A stretch of 64,000 nt of DNA from Streptomyces paludis (GCF_003344965.1 NZ_CP031194.1:3720001-3784000), one strand, 5' to 3'; positions 36,301-44,278 are shown, numbered from the stretch's first letter. Notes: generated by a model not told the origin, from the sequence alone. Translations and numbers: made by a program.

Positions 36301-37210
36301 CGAGCTGACCGCGGGCACGTGCGCCGTAGTCGGGGGCGAGCTGGTTGTCGTTGGCGTTGATCGCGTTCGCGGAGATCGAGATGACGGTCACCCCGTCGGC
36401 CGCGAGCGCCTCGGCGGCGCCGTCGTAACCGGCGTAACTGAGGATCGGCGCCGTGCCCGCCGGACAGGGCCAACCGCTCTGGGCCCGCAGGGTCGTGGTG
36501 TTGTAACAGGAGCTGTGGCGGCCGTGCTGGAAGATCACGACGGGATGCGGCTTGCCGTCGGTCGGGACGTAGATCCGCCCCTGCACCTCACCGCGGATGC
36601 CGCCGATGCCCGCGAGCGCGATGGACTGGGCGCCGAAGTTGTAGTCCGCGACGGTGTACGCGCCGGTGCCGATGGTCGTCGGGTCGTCGGCGGTCGTCCC
36701 CGCGCCCCCGACGTCCCCCGCGACCGAGTTCGCCGCGATCCGCGGATTGGCCTCGGCCTTGGCCTCGGAGGCGGCCTCGGTCAGCTTCCGCGCCTTGGCC
36801 TGGGCCGCCGCCGACAGCAGCGTGGTCGGCCCGGTGGCCGTGCTGTTGCCGCCGGTGGACCACTGCCAGGTGACCTTCTTGGCGCTCGCCACCGAGTCGT
36901 CGGTCGTACTGACCGTCAGTGTCCGGCCGTCGGCGGACTCCACGGCCGGCCCGAGATCGGTCCCGTCCGCGACGAGTTCGGGAATATCGCTCTTGACGGG
37001 AAGCGCGTCGTCCAGCTCCAGCGCGACGACGTATCCGCCGGCCGCCCGGGTCACGGTCCACCCGTCTCCCGAACGGACCACGGCGGACGGCGAGTCCACC
37101 GCCGTGGCAAGGGGAGCCGTCACAACAGACAGCGCGCTCAGCGCCACCAACGCCGCGGCTCCCGCGGCAAGCGGACGCAGCCGCGTCCGCTGGGGTCTTG
37201 ATATGTGCAC
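33383..37210 (-). CDS. Large secreted alpha/beta hydrolase with C-terminal Ig-like repeats
   Basis: This encodes 1,275 residues. A basic N-terminus (SRPQRTRLRP) and a hydrophobic stretch form the signal peptide. The hydrolase domain (about residues 190-600) has the oxyanion strand VVIFQHGRHSSC and nucleophile elbow GLMGHSRGGEG, with APVDF and GADHNFF later in the domain. From about residue 880 follow several Ig-like domains of the large bacterial adhesin/filler type (ALTLTPAAPRINEAVTLKA, GGTVTFRDGTTVL, TGSFTLPASLKVGAH, TATVTAVYGGDGNF). It is probably an extracellular esterase or lipase held away from the cell surface by the repeats. The GTG at 37210 has AGAGG nine bases upstream. A strong terminator follows. 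No membrane anchor or sortase motif is seen. Confidence 0.88.
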   Translation of the reverse strand: MHISRPQRTRLRPLAAGAAALVALSALSVVTAPLATAVDSPSAVVRSGDGWTVTRAAGGYVVALELDDALPVKSDIPELVADGTDLGPAVESADGRTLTVSTTDDSVASAKKVTWQWSTGGNSTATGPTTLLSAAAQAKARKLTEAASEAKAEANPRIAANSVAGDVGGAGTTADDPTTIGTGAYTVADYNFGAQSIALAGIGGIRGEVQGRIYVPTDGKPHPVVIFQHGRHSSCYNTTTLRAQSGWPCPAGTAPILSYAGYDGAAEALAADGVTVISISANAINANDNQLAPDYGARARGQLVLDTLSLLKKAGSGEPVVLSDAATGRDVTLEQALAAGRDTLPSGTLTPAQLVGSMDFGSIGLMGHSRGGEGVVAATTLNAALPQPWGIKSVLPLAPVDFTRTTLPDVITTTMLPYCDGDVSDLQGQHFYADSRDTFSDDVHRSALWVMGADHNFFNTQWTPPVPGGSDDWSSASDAVCGTNATALASGKNIRLTAQQQYQVGAAYMSGFFQATLRGRTQFQGMFDGSQLLPPSVAAFADVRTVVHQPSSARRDIATFKKTSPLIGTTTAATATVCANKSGRTVPEPYPLCTNPGSVLTNQQLPYWTPAAFAPNVPLNIMTHLTWTATTGALSVTLPAAQQNVSGYDAMTVAMSPDESVTTGTDMTLSVSDAAGRTWSGKVSELNSWGVTRMPASGSTLLGKIVLQQVNVPTATLAAAGLDLTRVTRVTFTAAVGADGVTAGGVYLSDLSFGNKALGTPGAQPRPTVNVASTRVEEGNGPGASQVAVYLSQPSASPVSAYLTVIGSATGKVGLAMQKVTFAPGTTCRVADIPATGDNLPGAAATTAFKLGVSNSSDAVLGGQAFGTITVREDDGVTGTATPAPPVGVQGDPCDEYAALARPGALTVSDTGPEPGAALTVGGSGYRAGESVAFGIGETALGSAIAAADGSVTLQVTVPADQPYGTATLRAVGAGSGFTATADIDVLATTTTALTLTPAAPRINEAVTLKASVTGPGTDGGTVTFRDGTTVLGTAPVADGTASLTLPAGFKAGTYSFTAGFGGTTSADTSASAPVQLVLVKGKTTIAMVLAAKSTAYGRAVSGVFAVAGATSGTVDVDYGSGSLTAKVGSKGTGSFTLPASLKVGAHTVSVRFTGTDFVDPSAVASQKLTVAKAKTKSTLALSKTSQPKGKAQTVKVTVGGQSGAAYPTGKIKVTAKVGGKSTTKEVTLTASKKGVISFSFTLPNQKGTATVTAVYGGDGNFLASTSAPKKVKLT

Positions 37211-37609
37211 CTGTGCCTGACCTCTCACTTTCAAGTGCCCGAGCGGGCCCCGCCCGTGCACGGCGCGTCCGGAAACGCGTCCGCTTCAACTGATCCACAG
37301 CCGCACGAACATTCACATCTCCGCCACATGTTCGGGGGGTCGAAACACAGATGTTCGCTACTTTTGATCTAGACATCATGTAAATCACCCTGAATAGCGA
37401 CTTCACCGATAAATCGCCCGACGCCTCTGACCTGCGCTTACGCGAAACGCGTTACATAGGGCATAGATGACGGACCGTCACGTATGCGGGGACGGGCCGA
37501 CGCGGCGACGCAGTGCGCGCGGCGGCCCGCCCCGGCTGTGCCGGTGGGCGGATCGTCCCGGAAACGGCTGCTTCCGGGGCGGGCGGGCCGGCGGACGGTT
37601 CGGGGGATC
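37211..37609. other. Intergenic region with AT-rich promoter-like stretch
   Basis: These 399 bases contain no gene. The part 37300-37450 is unusually AT-rich for this genome and probably holds the esterase promoter (minus strand). I could not place -35/-10 boxes with confidence. The remainder up to the NIPSNAP stop codon shows nothing distinct. Confidence 0.4.
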
Positions 37610-38377
37610 TCAGGCGATGAGTGAGCGGCCTGTGGGGGCCAGCCGCAGGGTCAAGGGGGCGGCGGTCTGGTTCCGCTCGATGCCCGGCAGGATCTCGTCC
37701 CGTACGAGGGGATGGGCCAGCACATCGGCAAGGTGCTGTCGGTGGGCGCTCTCATCGGGGTACGAGGTGAGGACCGCGACGACGTTCTCCCCGGTACGGA
37801 CCGGCAGCCGGTCGAAGGTGTTGTGCGCCGTTTCGGTGGTGAGGGCGGCGAGCGGCGCGGGGCCCGTGCTGTGGAGCAGGGGGAGGAGGCCGTCCCGGAT
37901 CAGGGCGATGCCGTCGTGCTGTCCGGGCGGGAAGGACCACACGGTGGCGGACACGAAGCGCTCCGGTGCCGGAGCACCGACCTCGGGCCGCTGGGCGGGG
38001 GAGGCGGCGGGAACGGCGGCACTGGTTGTACCGGCGGGAGCGCTTCCCTCCGACAGGGGGCGCAGCAGGAGGACATCGTCGGAGCTGATCATCGTGTCGT
38101 TGGCCTGGGGGCCGTGCTTGGCCCAGACCGGGCCTCCGTAGAAGTCCGACAGGGCGCGGTGCCGCGTCGCCATGTCCCGGAAGCCGCGCAGCCAGACGAA
38201 GCGGTCCGGATCGTCGAGGTCCCGGAACTGGCCGAGTACGACCATCCCGGTCTCTTCCTGCGTTTCGACGAACTCCCGGTCGAACAGCTCGATCAGCTCG
38301 TCGCGCCGGCCGGATTTCAGTGTGTACTGGCGAAGTTCGAACACGGCGGGGCGGCTGACAGGGTCGGTGGAGGGCAC
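37610..38377 (-). CDS. NIPSNAP family protein
   Basis: This encodes 255 residues. The N-terminal domain begins VFELRQYTLKSGRRDELIELFDREF, the classic NIPSNAP opening with the ELRxY motif, followed by VWLRGFRDMATRHRALSDFYGGPVW. A second, more diverged domain lies after a Pro/Ala-rich linker (about 130-150), giving the usual two-domain ferredoxin-like fold. The GTG start has CAGGAGCC upstream. It is divergent from a WYL regulator gene, which probably controls it. The biochemical role of the family is not settled. Confidence 0.87.
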   Translation of the reverse strand: MPSTDPVSRPAVFELRQYTLKSGRRDELIELFDREFVETQEETGMVVLGQFRDLDDPDRFVWLRGFRDMATRHRALSDFYGGPVWAKHGPQANDTMISSDDVLLLRPLSEGSAPAGTTSAAVPAASPAQRPEVGAPAPERFVSATVWSFPPGQHDGIALIRDGLLPLLHSTGPAPLAALTTETAHNTFDRLPVRTGENVVAVLTSYPDESAHRQHLADVLAHPLVRDEILPGIERNQTAAPLTLRLAPTGRSLIA

Positions 38378-38451
38378 AACAGGCTCCTGTTCGGTCTCTT
38401 TTCTGAGCGCGTGGGACCCCGGCGGCTCGTTCGGCCGGGGACGCGCGCGCA

Positions 38452-38487
38452 CTGACGGTAGGGCAGCTCCGTGCCAGGTGCTGTCAG
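38452..38487. promoter_or_regulatory. Candidate operator between NIPSNAP and WYL regulator genes
   Basis: An imperfect inverted repeat with outer arms CTGAC and GTCAG and inner GGGCA/TGCC pairs lies in the 132-base divergent spacer. The position suits control of the NIPSNAP gene by the WYL regulator. Symmetry is incomplete, so support is modest. Confidence 0.35.
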
Positions 38488-38509
38488 GGTTTACGGGGAG
38501 AATGCGTCC

Positions 38510-39502
38510 ATGTCTGCCGGTCGACTGCTGTCGGTGCTGCTGTTGCTGCAATCCCGTGGCCGCGTGTCCGCGCGAGGGATCGCCGAGGAGCTGGGGGTGT
38601 CCGTACGGACGGCCTACCGTGACCTGGCGCGTCTCCAGGCCACCGGGGTCCCGGTCTACGCGGAGCCGGGCCGCGGGGGCGGCTACCAGCTGCTCGACGG
38701 CTACCGCACCCGCCTGACCGGCATGAACGAGGGCGAGGCACGGGCGCTGTTCTTCGCCGGGCTGCCGGGCCCCGCCGCCGATCTGGGGCTCGCGGCGGAG
38801 ATGACGGCGGCACGGCTGAAGTTGCTGGCCGCGCTGCCGACGGGCCCGCGCGAGGAGGCGGCGCGGTCCGCCGCGGTGTTCCACGTGGACGCGCCGGGCT
38901 GGTACCGGGAGCCCGAACAGGCGCCGTATCTCCCGCTGTTGGTCGACGCGGTGCTCACGCAGCGGGTGGTGGAGGTGCGTTACCGGCGCTGGCGGGCGCC
39001 GCAGGAGGTGCGCCGCCGGCTTCGCCCGTACGGCTTGGTGGTGAAGTCCGGTGTCTGGTACCTGGTGGCGGCTTCGGAGAGCCGGGCTGCGACGTACCGG
39101 GTCGCCACGTACCGGGTTACCCAGGTCCTAGATGCGTCCGTGAGCGCCGAGCGCTTCGACCGGCCGAGGGACTTCGACCTGGGCACGTACTGGACCTCGT
39201 ACCTCGACGACTTCCAGACTCGCCGCTTCACCGGCACCGCCACCATCCGGCTGTCCCCACACGGCCGCCGACGCCTGCCGGACAACCTCCCCCCGGAGGT
39301 GGTGCGCGCGGTCGACGCCACCGCGACGCCCGTCGGCGCCGACGGCTGGGTCGAGGCGGTCGTACCGACCGAGAGCACCGCGCACGCGTGCGGTGAGTGG
39401 CTGCGGCTCGGCGTCGACGTCGAGATCGTCGCGCCGACGGAACTGCGCCAAGCCATGGCCGACACGGTCGGCGTACTGGCCAGAGCGTACGGACGTACCT
39501 GA
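38510..39502 (+). CDS. WYL-domain transcriptional regulator (YafY type)
   Basis: This encodes 330 residues. The N-terminal winged helix has RLLSVLLLLQSRGRVSARGI, then LGVSVRTAYRDLARL and the typical GVPVYAEPGRGGGYQL. The WYL core is present as KSGVWYLVAASE, and a C-terminal WCX-like dimer domain follows. The ATG at 38510 has GGGGAG nine bases upstream and is preferred over a longer in-frame version. A small in-frame duplication gives TYRVATYRV. It is divergent from the NIPSNAP gene, the usual layout for regulator and target. Confidence 0.92.
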   Translation: MSAGRLLSVLLLLQSRGRVSARGIAEELGVSVRTAYRDLARLQATGVPVYAEPGRGGGYQLLDGYRTRLTGMNEGEARALFFAGLPGPAADLGLAAEMTAARLKLLAALPTGPREEAARSAAVFHVDAPGWYREPEQAPYLPLLVDAVLTQRVVEVRYRRWRAPQEVRRRLRPYGLVVKSGVWYLVAASESRAATYRVATYRVTQVLDASVSAERFDRPRDFDLGTYWTSYLDDFQTRRFTGTATIRLSPHGRRRLPDNLPPEVVRAVDATATPVGADGWVEAVVPTESTAHACGEWLRLGVDVEIVAPTELRQAMADTVGVLARAYGRT

Positions 39503-39636
39503 CCCACCACAGTGTGGCAGGCCGCCGGCCGACTTCACGGATGTGTGCCGTCACACGTGCGAGGACCAGAACCTGACGCACCGTGCGACGCGTCCTGGAG
39601 ACAAGGGCAAGAGCAAGGGCGTGCGGATGGGAAGCC

Positions 39637-40698
39637 ATGGCTGAACGGGACAACGGCGCGACATCGGCGGCGAAGGCGACAACGCTCCGGGGGATACGGC
39701 GGTGGTCCACGCTCCCGGGGATACGGCGGTGGTCCGCGGCCGGGAGCGCGAAGGCCCGCTCGCCCTGGACACGCGGGCGCGTCCTCGCCGCCCTCGCGGT
39801 GCTGTCAGCGGTGCTGCTGGCCTTCCACCGGCTGGTCCCCAACTCCCCTGGACGCCTGGGCAGTCTGTGGGAATCGTTCCTGCCCTGGTCCGGCCTGGTG
39901 ATCGTGGCGCTGCTCGGCCTGGCACTGCTGCGCCGCTCGGCGCTCGCGCTCGTGGCACTGCTCCTGCCGGTGGCGGCCTGGACGTACCTCTTCGGCGGGC
40001 TCCTGTTGCCCGGCGTACATCCCGGTGCGAAGCCCGGTGCGCACGATCTCGTCGCGGTGCAGCACAACGCCAGTGACGAGAACACCGACCCGGCGGACAC
40101 CGCCCGCGCCCTGGCCGACGCCGGGCCCGACCTCATCGGTCTGGAGGAGCTGATACCCCCGGCGCTGGCGGTGTACGAAGAAACCCTCGCCCCGCGCTAC
40201 CCCCACCACACGGTGGTGGGCACCGTCGGACTCTGGTCGAAACACCCGCTCACCGACGTCCAGGAACTGGACATCAAACCCGCTGGGATCACAGAGCCCT
40301 GGAACCGCGGCCTGCGCGCCGTGGTCCACACTCCACACCGTGAGGTCGCGGTGTACGTCGCGCACCTGCCCTCCATCCGCGTCCGTGCCACCGGCCTCGC
40401 CTCGTCCTGGCGCGACGAAAGCGCCGGCCGGCTGGGCAAGGCCATCGCCGCCGAGAAGCTCCGCACGGTGATACTCCTCGGCGACCTCAACAGCACGGTC
40501 GACGACCGTGGACTCGCCCCGCTGACCTCGCAGTTGAACGTACCGGCACGGGGCTTCGCCTTCAGCTTCCCCGCCGCCTTCCCGCTGGCCCGGATCGACC
40601 AGATCATGGCCCGCTCGGCGGCCGTCGGCCCCCTTCGTACCCTGCCCCGCACCGGGAGCGACCATCTCCCGGTCATCGCGCGGATCACACTGGGCTGA
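39637..40698 (+). CDS. vanJ: VanJ-like membrane phosphatase (endonuclease/exonuclease/phosphatase fold)
   Basis: This encodes 353 residues. A basic N-terminus is followed by three hydrophobic segments (VLAALAVLSAVLLAF, SGLVIVALLGLALL, LALVALLLPVAAW) and then an EEP-fold domain facing the outside: VQHNAS, DLIGLEEL, VYVAHLPS, LLGDLNSTVDD and the final SDHLPV. This layout and the phrases FLPWSGL, VVGTVGLWSK and RIDQIM match the VanJ family as I recall it, which raises tolerance to teicoplanin-type antibiotics by acting on lipid-linked cell-wall precursors. No other van genes are nearby, so it is probably an intrinsic homologue. The start has only a weak ribosome site. Assignment to the family is strong; the phenotype is inferred. 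Confidence 0.85.
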   Translation: MAERDNGATSAAKATTLRGIRRWSTLPGIRRWSAAGSAKARSPWTRGRVLAALAVLSAVLLAFHRLVPNSPGRLGSLWESFLPWSGLVIVALLGLALLRRSALALVALLLPVAAWTYLFGGLLLPGVHPGAKPGAHDLVAVQHNASDENTDPADTARALADAGPDLIGLEELIPPALAVYEETLAPRYPHHTVVGTVGLWSKHPLTDVQELDIKPAGITEPWNRGLRAVVHTPHREVAVYVAHLPSIRVRATGLASSWRDESAGRLGKAIAAEKLRTVILLGDLNSTVDDRGLAPLTSQLNVPARGFAFSFPAAFPLARIDQIMARSAAVGPLRTLPRTGSDHLPVIARITLG

Positions 40699-40746
40699 GA
40701 ACACCCCCGAGGGCCGCGGTGCCGCCGTAAACCCTCGGACGTGTTC
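40699..40746. terminator. Bidirectional hairpin between convergent genes
   Basis: An inner 7-bp stem (CCGAGGG 40707-40713 with CCCTCGG 40732-40738) and an outer 6-bp stem (GAACAC 40699-40704 with GTGTTC 40741-40746) form one interrupted hairpin between the vanJ-like gene and the converging kinase gene, whose last bases it includes. Confidence 0.6.
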
Positions 40747-41668
40747 AGTGGCGGGGCAGTGCCTCGGCCACGGCGGTCTGGGAGGGGGTGATGGTGGTCC
40801 GTCCGTCCTCGATGTCCCACAGTGTGTTCTGCAACAGCCGGGCCAGGGTCCAGCCGGCCGCGCGCCGGCGGTCCAGCCCGAGCGCCTCGGTCAAGAGGTC
40901 GAAGCGGCGCCGTACCGCCCGGGGAGTGTCCCCGGCCGCCTGGAGTCTCTCCCAGCCGGTGTCCAGCGCCGGCCACAGGTCGAAGCCCGGGTCCCCGACG
41001 AGGGGTTCGGGGTCGATGGCCAGCCACGGCTCGCGCTCGGCGGCGAGCACGTTGTCGTAGTGCAGGTCCCAGTGCAGCATCCGGTCGCCGGGCTCGCCGG
41101 CCAACTCAGCGGCTGCCGCTGCCCAGTTGCGCAGCCGCCGCTGATCCTCGTGCTCCGTCAGAGCCGCGACCGCCGCGGGAACGGACGCCAGCATCTCCCG
41201 TACGACATCACCGAGGCCCCGCAGGCCCTCGGGCGCCGGGGCGGAGTGCAGCCGGGCCATCAGCCCGGCCAGGGTGCTCATCGCCGCGTCGTCGTCCTCG
41301 ACGGAAGCCAGGGTACGTGCGCCATTCAGGCGTTCCAGCAGCACGGCGCCGCTCTCCGGATCGTGGCCGAGCAGCCGCACGATGCCGTCACCGTTCCACG
41401 CCCGCAGCCCGATCAGCGCGGCGGTCGTCTCCTCACGCGGCATCTGAAGCTTGAGCGCGGCGCGGGTCCCGTCCGCACAACACACCGGCACCACCAACGA
41501 AGCCTCCCCGGACGCGATACCACCGTCGCGCTTCAGCTCCCACCGACCAAGCAGATCCGCCACCACCACAGGCAGCCGACCGATCCAGGCGCACTCTTCT
41601 TCACCACCATTCCTCGTGTACGACGCGATCAGGGCGTCAGGCACTTCAATAGCCTGCGACGAACTCAT
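40745..41668 (-). CDS. Aminoglycoside/hydroxyurea phosphotransferase family kinase
   Basis: This encodes 307 residues of the APH fold. The catalytic loop reads HWDLHYDNVLA (normally HGDLHxxN) and is followed by WLAIDPEPLVGDPGFDLW, whose first Asp takes the DFG role. The N-lobe has AALKLQMP with the ATP-binding Lys and VLLERL as hinge. This set is that of the streptomycin/hydroxyurea phosphotransferase subfamily (APH(6)-like). It would transfer phosphate from ATP to a small hydroxylated compound. Trp replaces Gly in the loop, as in many of this subfamily. It stands alone, convergent with the vanJ-like gene. Actual antibiotic resistance is not implied. Confidence 0.9.
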   Translation of the reverse strand: MSSSQAIEVPDALIASYTRNGGEEECAWIGRLPVVVADLLGRWELKRDGGIASGEASLVVPVCCADGTRAALKLQMPREETTAALIGLRAWNGDGIVRLLGHDPESGAVLLERLNGARTLASVEDDDAAMSTLAGLMARLHSAPAPEGLRGLGDVVREMLASVPAAVAALTEHEDQRRLRNWAAAAAELAGEPGDRMLHWDLHYDNVLAAEREPWLAIDPEPLVGDPGFDLWPALDTGWERLQAAGDTPRAVRRRFDLLTEALGLDRRRAAGWTLARLLQNTLWDIEDGRTTITPSQTAVAEALPRH

Positions 41669-41802
41669 GGGGCTGCCTTCCGGGGGAGCGGGATACGCGC
41701 CGGCTCTTCGCAGCGCCAGGGGACGGCCCGGCGAGCACCGCCGCCGGACCCCAACGACAACAACCGGCCGCGATGCCCTCTCACATAGTCAGCGTCACCG
41801 GG

Positions 41803-42180
41803 TCATATCCGCTGCACATACTGAGCCCGCCACTCCGGCGACGGGTCCGAACCCGGCTCCGTCCAGTACTCCCGACCGCCAACGATCTTCCCGTCCCGGA
41901 CCGTCCAGAACGAGGCCACCCGGTGGACCCCCATCGTCCCGTGAGGGACCTCCACCTCGGACACCACCACGTCGCCGTCCACCACGACTCGCAGAACGTT
42001 GATCGACCACCCCTCCGGATACTCCGCATTGATGCTCACGAAGTTGTCGCGGCCCACGATCCGCTCGCCGCTGACCGGCCACTCCACCACCAGGTCAGCG
42101 GCCAGCAACTCGCCGAGCCCTTCCCAGTCCCGGGCCTGCATAAGATCCCAAAACCTCTGCACGGTCTTCGAAGGTTCCAT
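41803..42180 (-). CDS. SnoaL/NTF2-like protein
   Basis: This encodes 125 residues with the alpha-plus-beta cone pattern of the NTF2-like superfamily: VQRFWDLMQARDWEGLGELLAADLVVEW, VGRDNFV, then alternating strands VVVSEVEVPHG and VASFWTVRDGKIVGGREYWTEPG. Many members are small isomerases or hydrolases or simply bind ligands. The ATG at 42180 is preceded by AGGA and begins at the expected first helix; an in-frame start 21 codons upstream adds an unrelated basic stretch. No partner gene gives a function. Confidence 0.85.
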   Translation of the reverse strand: MEPSKTVQRFWDLMQARDWEGLGELLAADLVVEWPVSGERIVGRDNFVSINAEYPEGWSINVLRVVVDGDVVVSEVEVPHGTMGVHRVASFWTVRDGKIVGGREYWTEPGSDPSPEWRAQYVQRI

Positions 42181-42252
42181 AAGGGCATCCTGGCAGGTCC
42201 CACTGACAGTTCGCCGAGGGCGGGGGCCGTGGCTTCCGTTCACCCTGCCGAA

Positions 42253-43131
42253 TCAGCCGGTCCCGCCGTTGTCCTCGTACCACCGTTCGGTCTCGCGGCG
42301 CAGCGCGTCCGCGGGCATGTTCGCGGCGCGGGCCAGGGCGCGTTCAACGTCGTCGGGGCGGGGCCGGAGTTGGCGTGTGGCGGGGTGGACGTCGTACGCG
42401 GAACCGGTCACGGGCAGGATGTCGTTGATGGGCAGCACCGTCGTGTGGCGGTGAGCGAGAACGCGTTCGTACACGGCGATGTAGCGGTCCTGCCGATAGG
42501 TGTGTCCGTCGGGTCCGTGTGACGTAAGCCCATAGTGCGTGGCGAGGTGGTGGATCTCCTGCCATAAATGAGTGACCACCGCGGGAGCCGCGTTGGCGCG
42601 CTCGTATACGTGTCTCGGCCGGCCGGTGTCGCGGGCACGGAGGTTCTCGATGACAGCGCGAACGCTGTCGGACGGCGCGGGGATGTAGAAGGTGCTGTGC
42701 GGGGCGCACAGCAAGGGCTCGGTGGCGTCGTCACGGGTGCGGACGAGTTCCGTCATACGGTTGCCGATCAAAGGGGCCTCGCATACGAGCAGATGCTCCG
42801 TGGAGCGGTGCTCGCGGTCCCACCGCGCGACGGCCTCGCGTGCCCACAGGCCGACCGCCTTGCGGATCACGGGATGGGTGACACCATCGATCTCCGGATA
42901 GCCGGTCGCGGCACTCGCGCCGTCGAATGCTCCACGGACGAGGTCCCATTGCAGCAGGTGGACCGTACGCCCTCGCCCGGCCGCGATCGCCGTGAAGTTC
43001 TGGACCATCAGTGTTTTGCCCGTCGCGGGGATACCGACGAAGAACGCGCACCGCAGTCTGTCGGCATCACCAGTGAATCGCCGCACCGGCAGCGAACCGG
43101 ACGTAGGAGTGTGGTATGTCACGAATGTCAC
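42253..43131 (-). CDS. P-loop nucleotide-binding protein (kinase-like), function unknown
   Basis: This encodes about 292 residues from the GTG at 43131 (AAGG just upstream); an ATG at 43242 would add 37 residues of low likeness. A Walker A motif CAFFVGIPATGKTLMVQNF lies near residue 30, and LLVCEAPLIGNRM may hold the Walker B-like strand. The overall make-up is of a small-molecule or nucleoside kinase or an AAA-type ATPase, but no specific family is recognised. The stop is 72 bases from the NTF2-like start on the same strand, so the two could be cotranscribed. It borders the mobile region. Confidence 0.7.
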   Translation of the reverse strand: MTFVTYHTPTSGSLPVRRFTGDADRLRCAFFVGIPATGKTLMVQNFTAIAAGRGRTVHLLQWDLVRGAFDGASAATGYPEIDGVTHPVIRKAVGLWAREAVARWDREHRSTEHLLVCEAPLIGNRMTELVRTRDDATEPLLCAPHSTFYIPAPSDSVRAVIENLRARDTGRPRHVYERANAAPAVVTHLWQEIHHLATHYGLTSHGPDGHTYRQDRYIAVYERVLAHRHTTVLPINDILPVTGSAYDVHPATRQLRPRPDDVERALARAANMPADALRRETERWYEDNGGTG

Positions 43132-43416
43132 CCTTCGCAGCCTTCGTCGCGCCGTGACGAACCGGTCTGAGGTGCCGTCCCGATCTGCCTCTGACGCGAC
43201 CGGAGTCAGCACCTGCCATCCGGGAACCGGGGTCACCATCACAGCAGGAATTCCATCGCAGAAGGGCGGTTTCGCACGATTCGGTGGCGAGTCGCGGCTG
43301 AGTAGAACCTTGCTTCATGCCGCGGTTGCCCACGGCGTCTTCGGCGGCGGTTCTGATACGGAAGAGCTGGCCGGCGGCGACGTTCAGGTCGGTTGGACAC
43401 GAGGGGCGGTTCTCTA

Positions 43417-43443
43417 TGGCGGTAGCGGAGGGATTTGAACCCG
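43417..43443 (-). other. tRNA 3'-end-like fragment, candidate attachment site
   Basis: Read on the minus strand, GCGGGTTCAAATCCCTCCGC followed by TACCGCCA looks like a T-arm (loop TTCAAAT) and the 3' acceptor strand of a tRNA with a discriminator A. No D-arm, anticodon arm or 5' acceptor strand precedes it, and the T-stem has one mismatch. Integrative elements of actinobacteria commonly recombine at tRNA 3' ends and leave such a piece. It stands at the left edge of the plasmid-like region. No integrase gene and no second copy were found here. The surrounding 658 bases (43132-43789) hold no gene. Confidence 0.5.
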
Positions 43444-43543
43444 CTTGCGTGACCCGTCTCACCTGCGGTTTTTCCCGAGAGTGGGACATACCCCCCTGTT
43501 TCTGTCCCGCTGGGCCCTCTTCGATCGGCCTCTGACGGTTCCC

Positions 43544-43561
43544 GTGCGGAACGTTCCGCAC
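43544..43561. repeat. 18-bp perfect palindrome
   Basis: GTGCGGAACGTTCCGCAC is a perfect dyad in gene-free DNA, 100 bases from the tRNA-like fragment. It could be an operator left from a lost gene or an element-related site. No neighbour explains it. Confidence 0.5.
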
Positions 43562-43789
43562 TGTGAGGAGGGGTTCGGCCGGTGGTGTCCGCTCGCGTTC
43601 TTGGTGGTCGCCCCGGGGTGTGTGGTGGCTGATGGTTCCGTGCTTTTCATCCGCTGGAGATTGCTCGGGACGGTCTTTGAGGGGCGTGAATCCATCGCGT
43701 CGAGTGGTCACAGTGCGTAATGCAGAGGCGTCCTCCCGCGGTGTGTGGCTGAGGGCACTCGGGACTGTGATCGGCGTGCGGTCGTCGGG

Positions 43790-44278
43790 CTAGAGGAAGT
43801 CGTCCGGAATGCCGCCCACCGTGTAGCTGTCGAACACGTCGAGGAGGTCCTCGTCCGCGCCTAGCCACACCTCCGGTGGCATGCGGCAGGCCAGGGCGGT
43901 CAGTCGGAGCAGGGCGGTCAGCCCCGGCAGGCGGTTGACCTGGTCGGTCGGCAGTGGCACCGCCTCGGGTTGCTCGGTGGCGAGTATCCGCAGGCAGTCC
44001 TGCCGGGCACGGGCCTCGTCGGTGACCGGCCGGTCGTCCGAGACGTGCCAGAGGCGCGTCGTCGGCACCGGTCGGCACGCGGCGACGAGACGCCGCCGCA
44101 GTGCTGGGTCCGCGCCCTGCCACGAGGCGGGAAGGGGCTGGCCGGCCAGGGCCGAGGCGGCCTTCTCCTCTGCCTCGGACAGGCGGTCGGCGGGGACGCC
44201 GAGTGCGGTCAGCCCGTACGGGGTGTCGGTGTGCCAGTCCAGCAGCCAGGCGGCCCGTGGGCGGTCTGTCACAGGCAC
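43790..44278 (-). CDS. Candidate immunity protein coupled to the RHS toxin
   Basis: This encodes 162 residues, hydrophilic, without signal peptide or membrane segments (PRAAWLLDWHTDTPYGL, VWLGADEDLLDVFDSYT, end GGIPDDFL). The GTG at 44278 lies inside the last codons of the RHS toxin reading frame, so translation is coupled with a 10-base overlap. A small unknown gene immediately after a polymorphic toxin is the usual place for its immunity gene, and that is the inferred role. The family is not recognised. The Asp/Leu-rich acidic sequence would suit binding to a basic toxin tail (calculated by eye only). Confidence 0.7.
   Translation of the reverse strand: MPVTDRPRAAWLLDWHTDTPYGLTALGVPADRLSEAEEKAASALAGQPLPASWQGADPALRRRLVAACRPVPTTRLWHVSDDRPVTDEARARQDCLRILATEQPEAVPLPTDQVNRLPGLTALLRLTALACRMPPEVWLGADEDLLDVFDSYTVGGIPDDFL

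Noticed and set aside
38452..38487. Strong operator claim for the WYL regulator
   Set aside because: The symmetry is incomplete, so it is kept only as a low-confidence feature and not raised as a finding.
43417..43490. A complete tRNA gene on the minus strand
   Set aside because: Only the T-arm and the 3' acceptor strand are recognisable. The region where anticodon and D arms should be does not fold accordingly.
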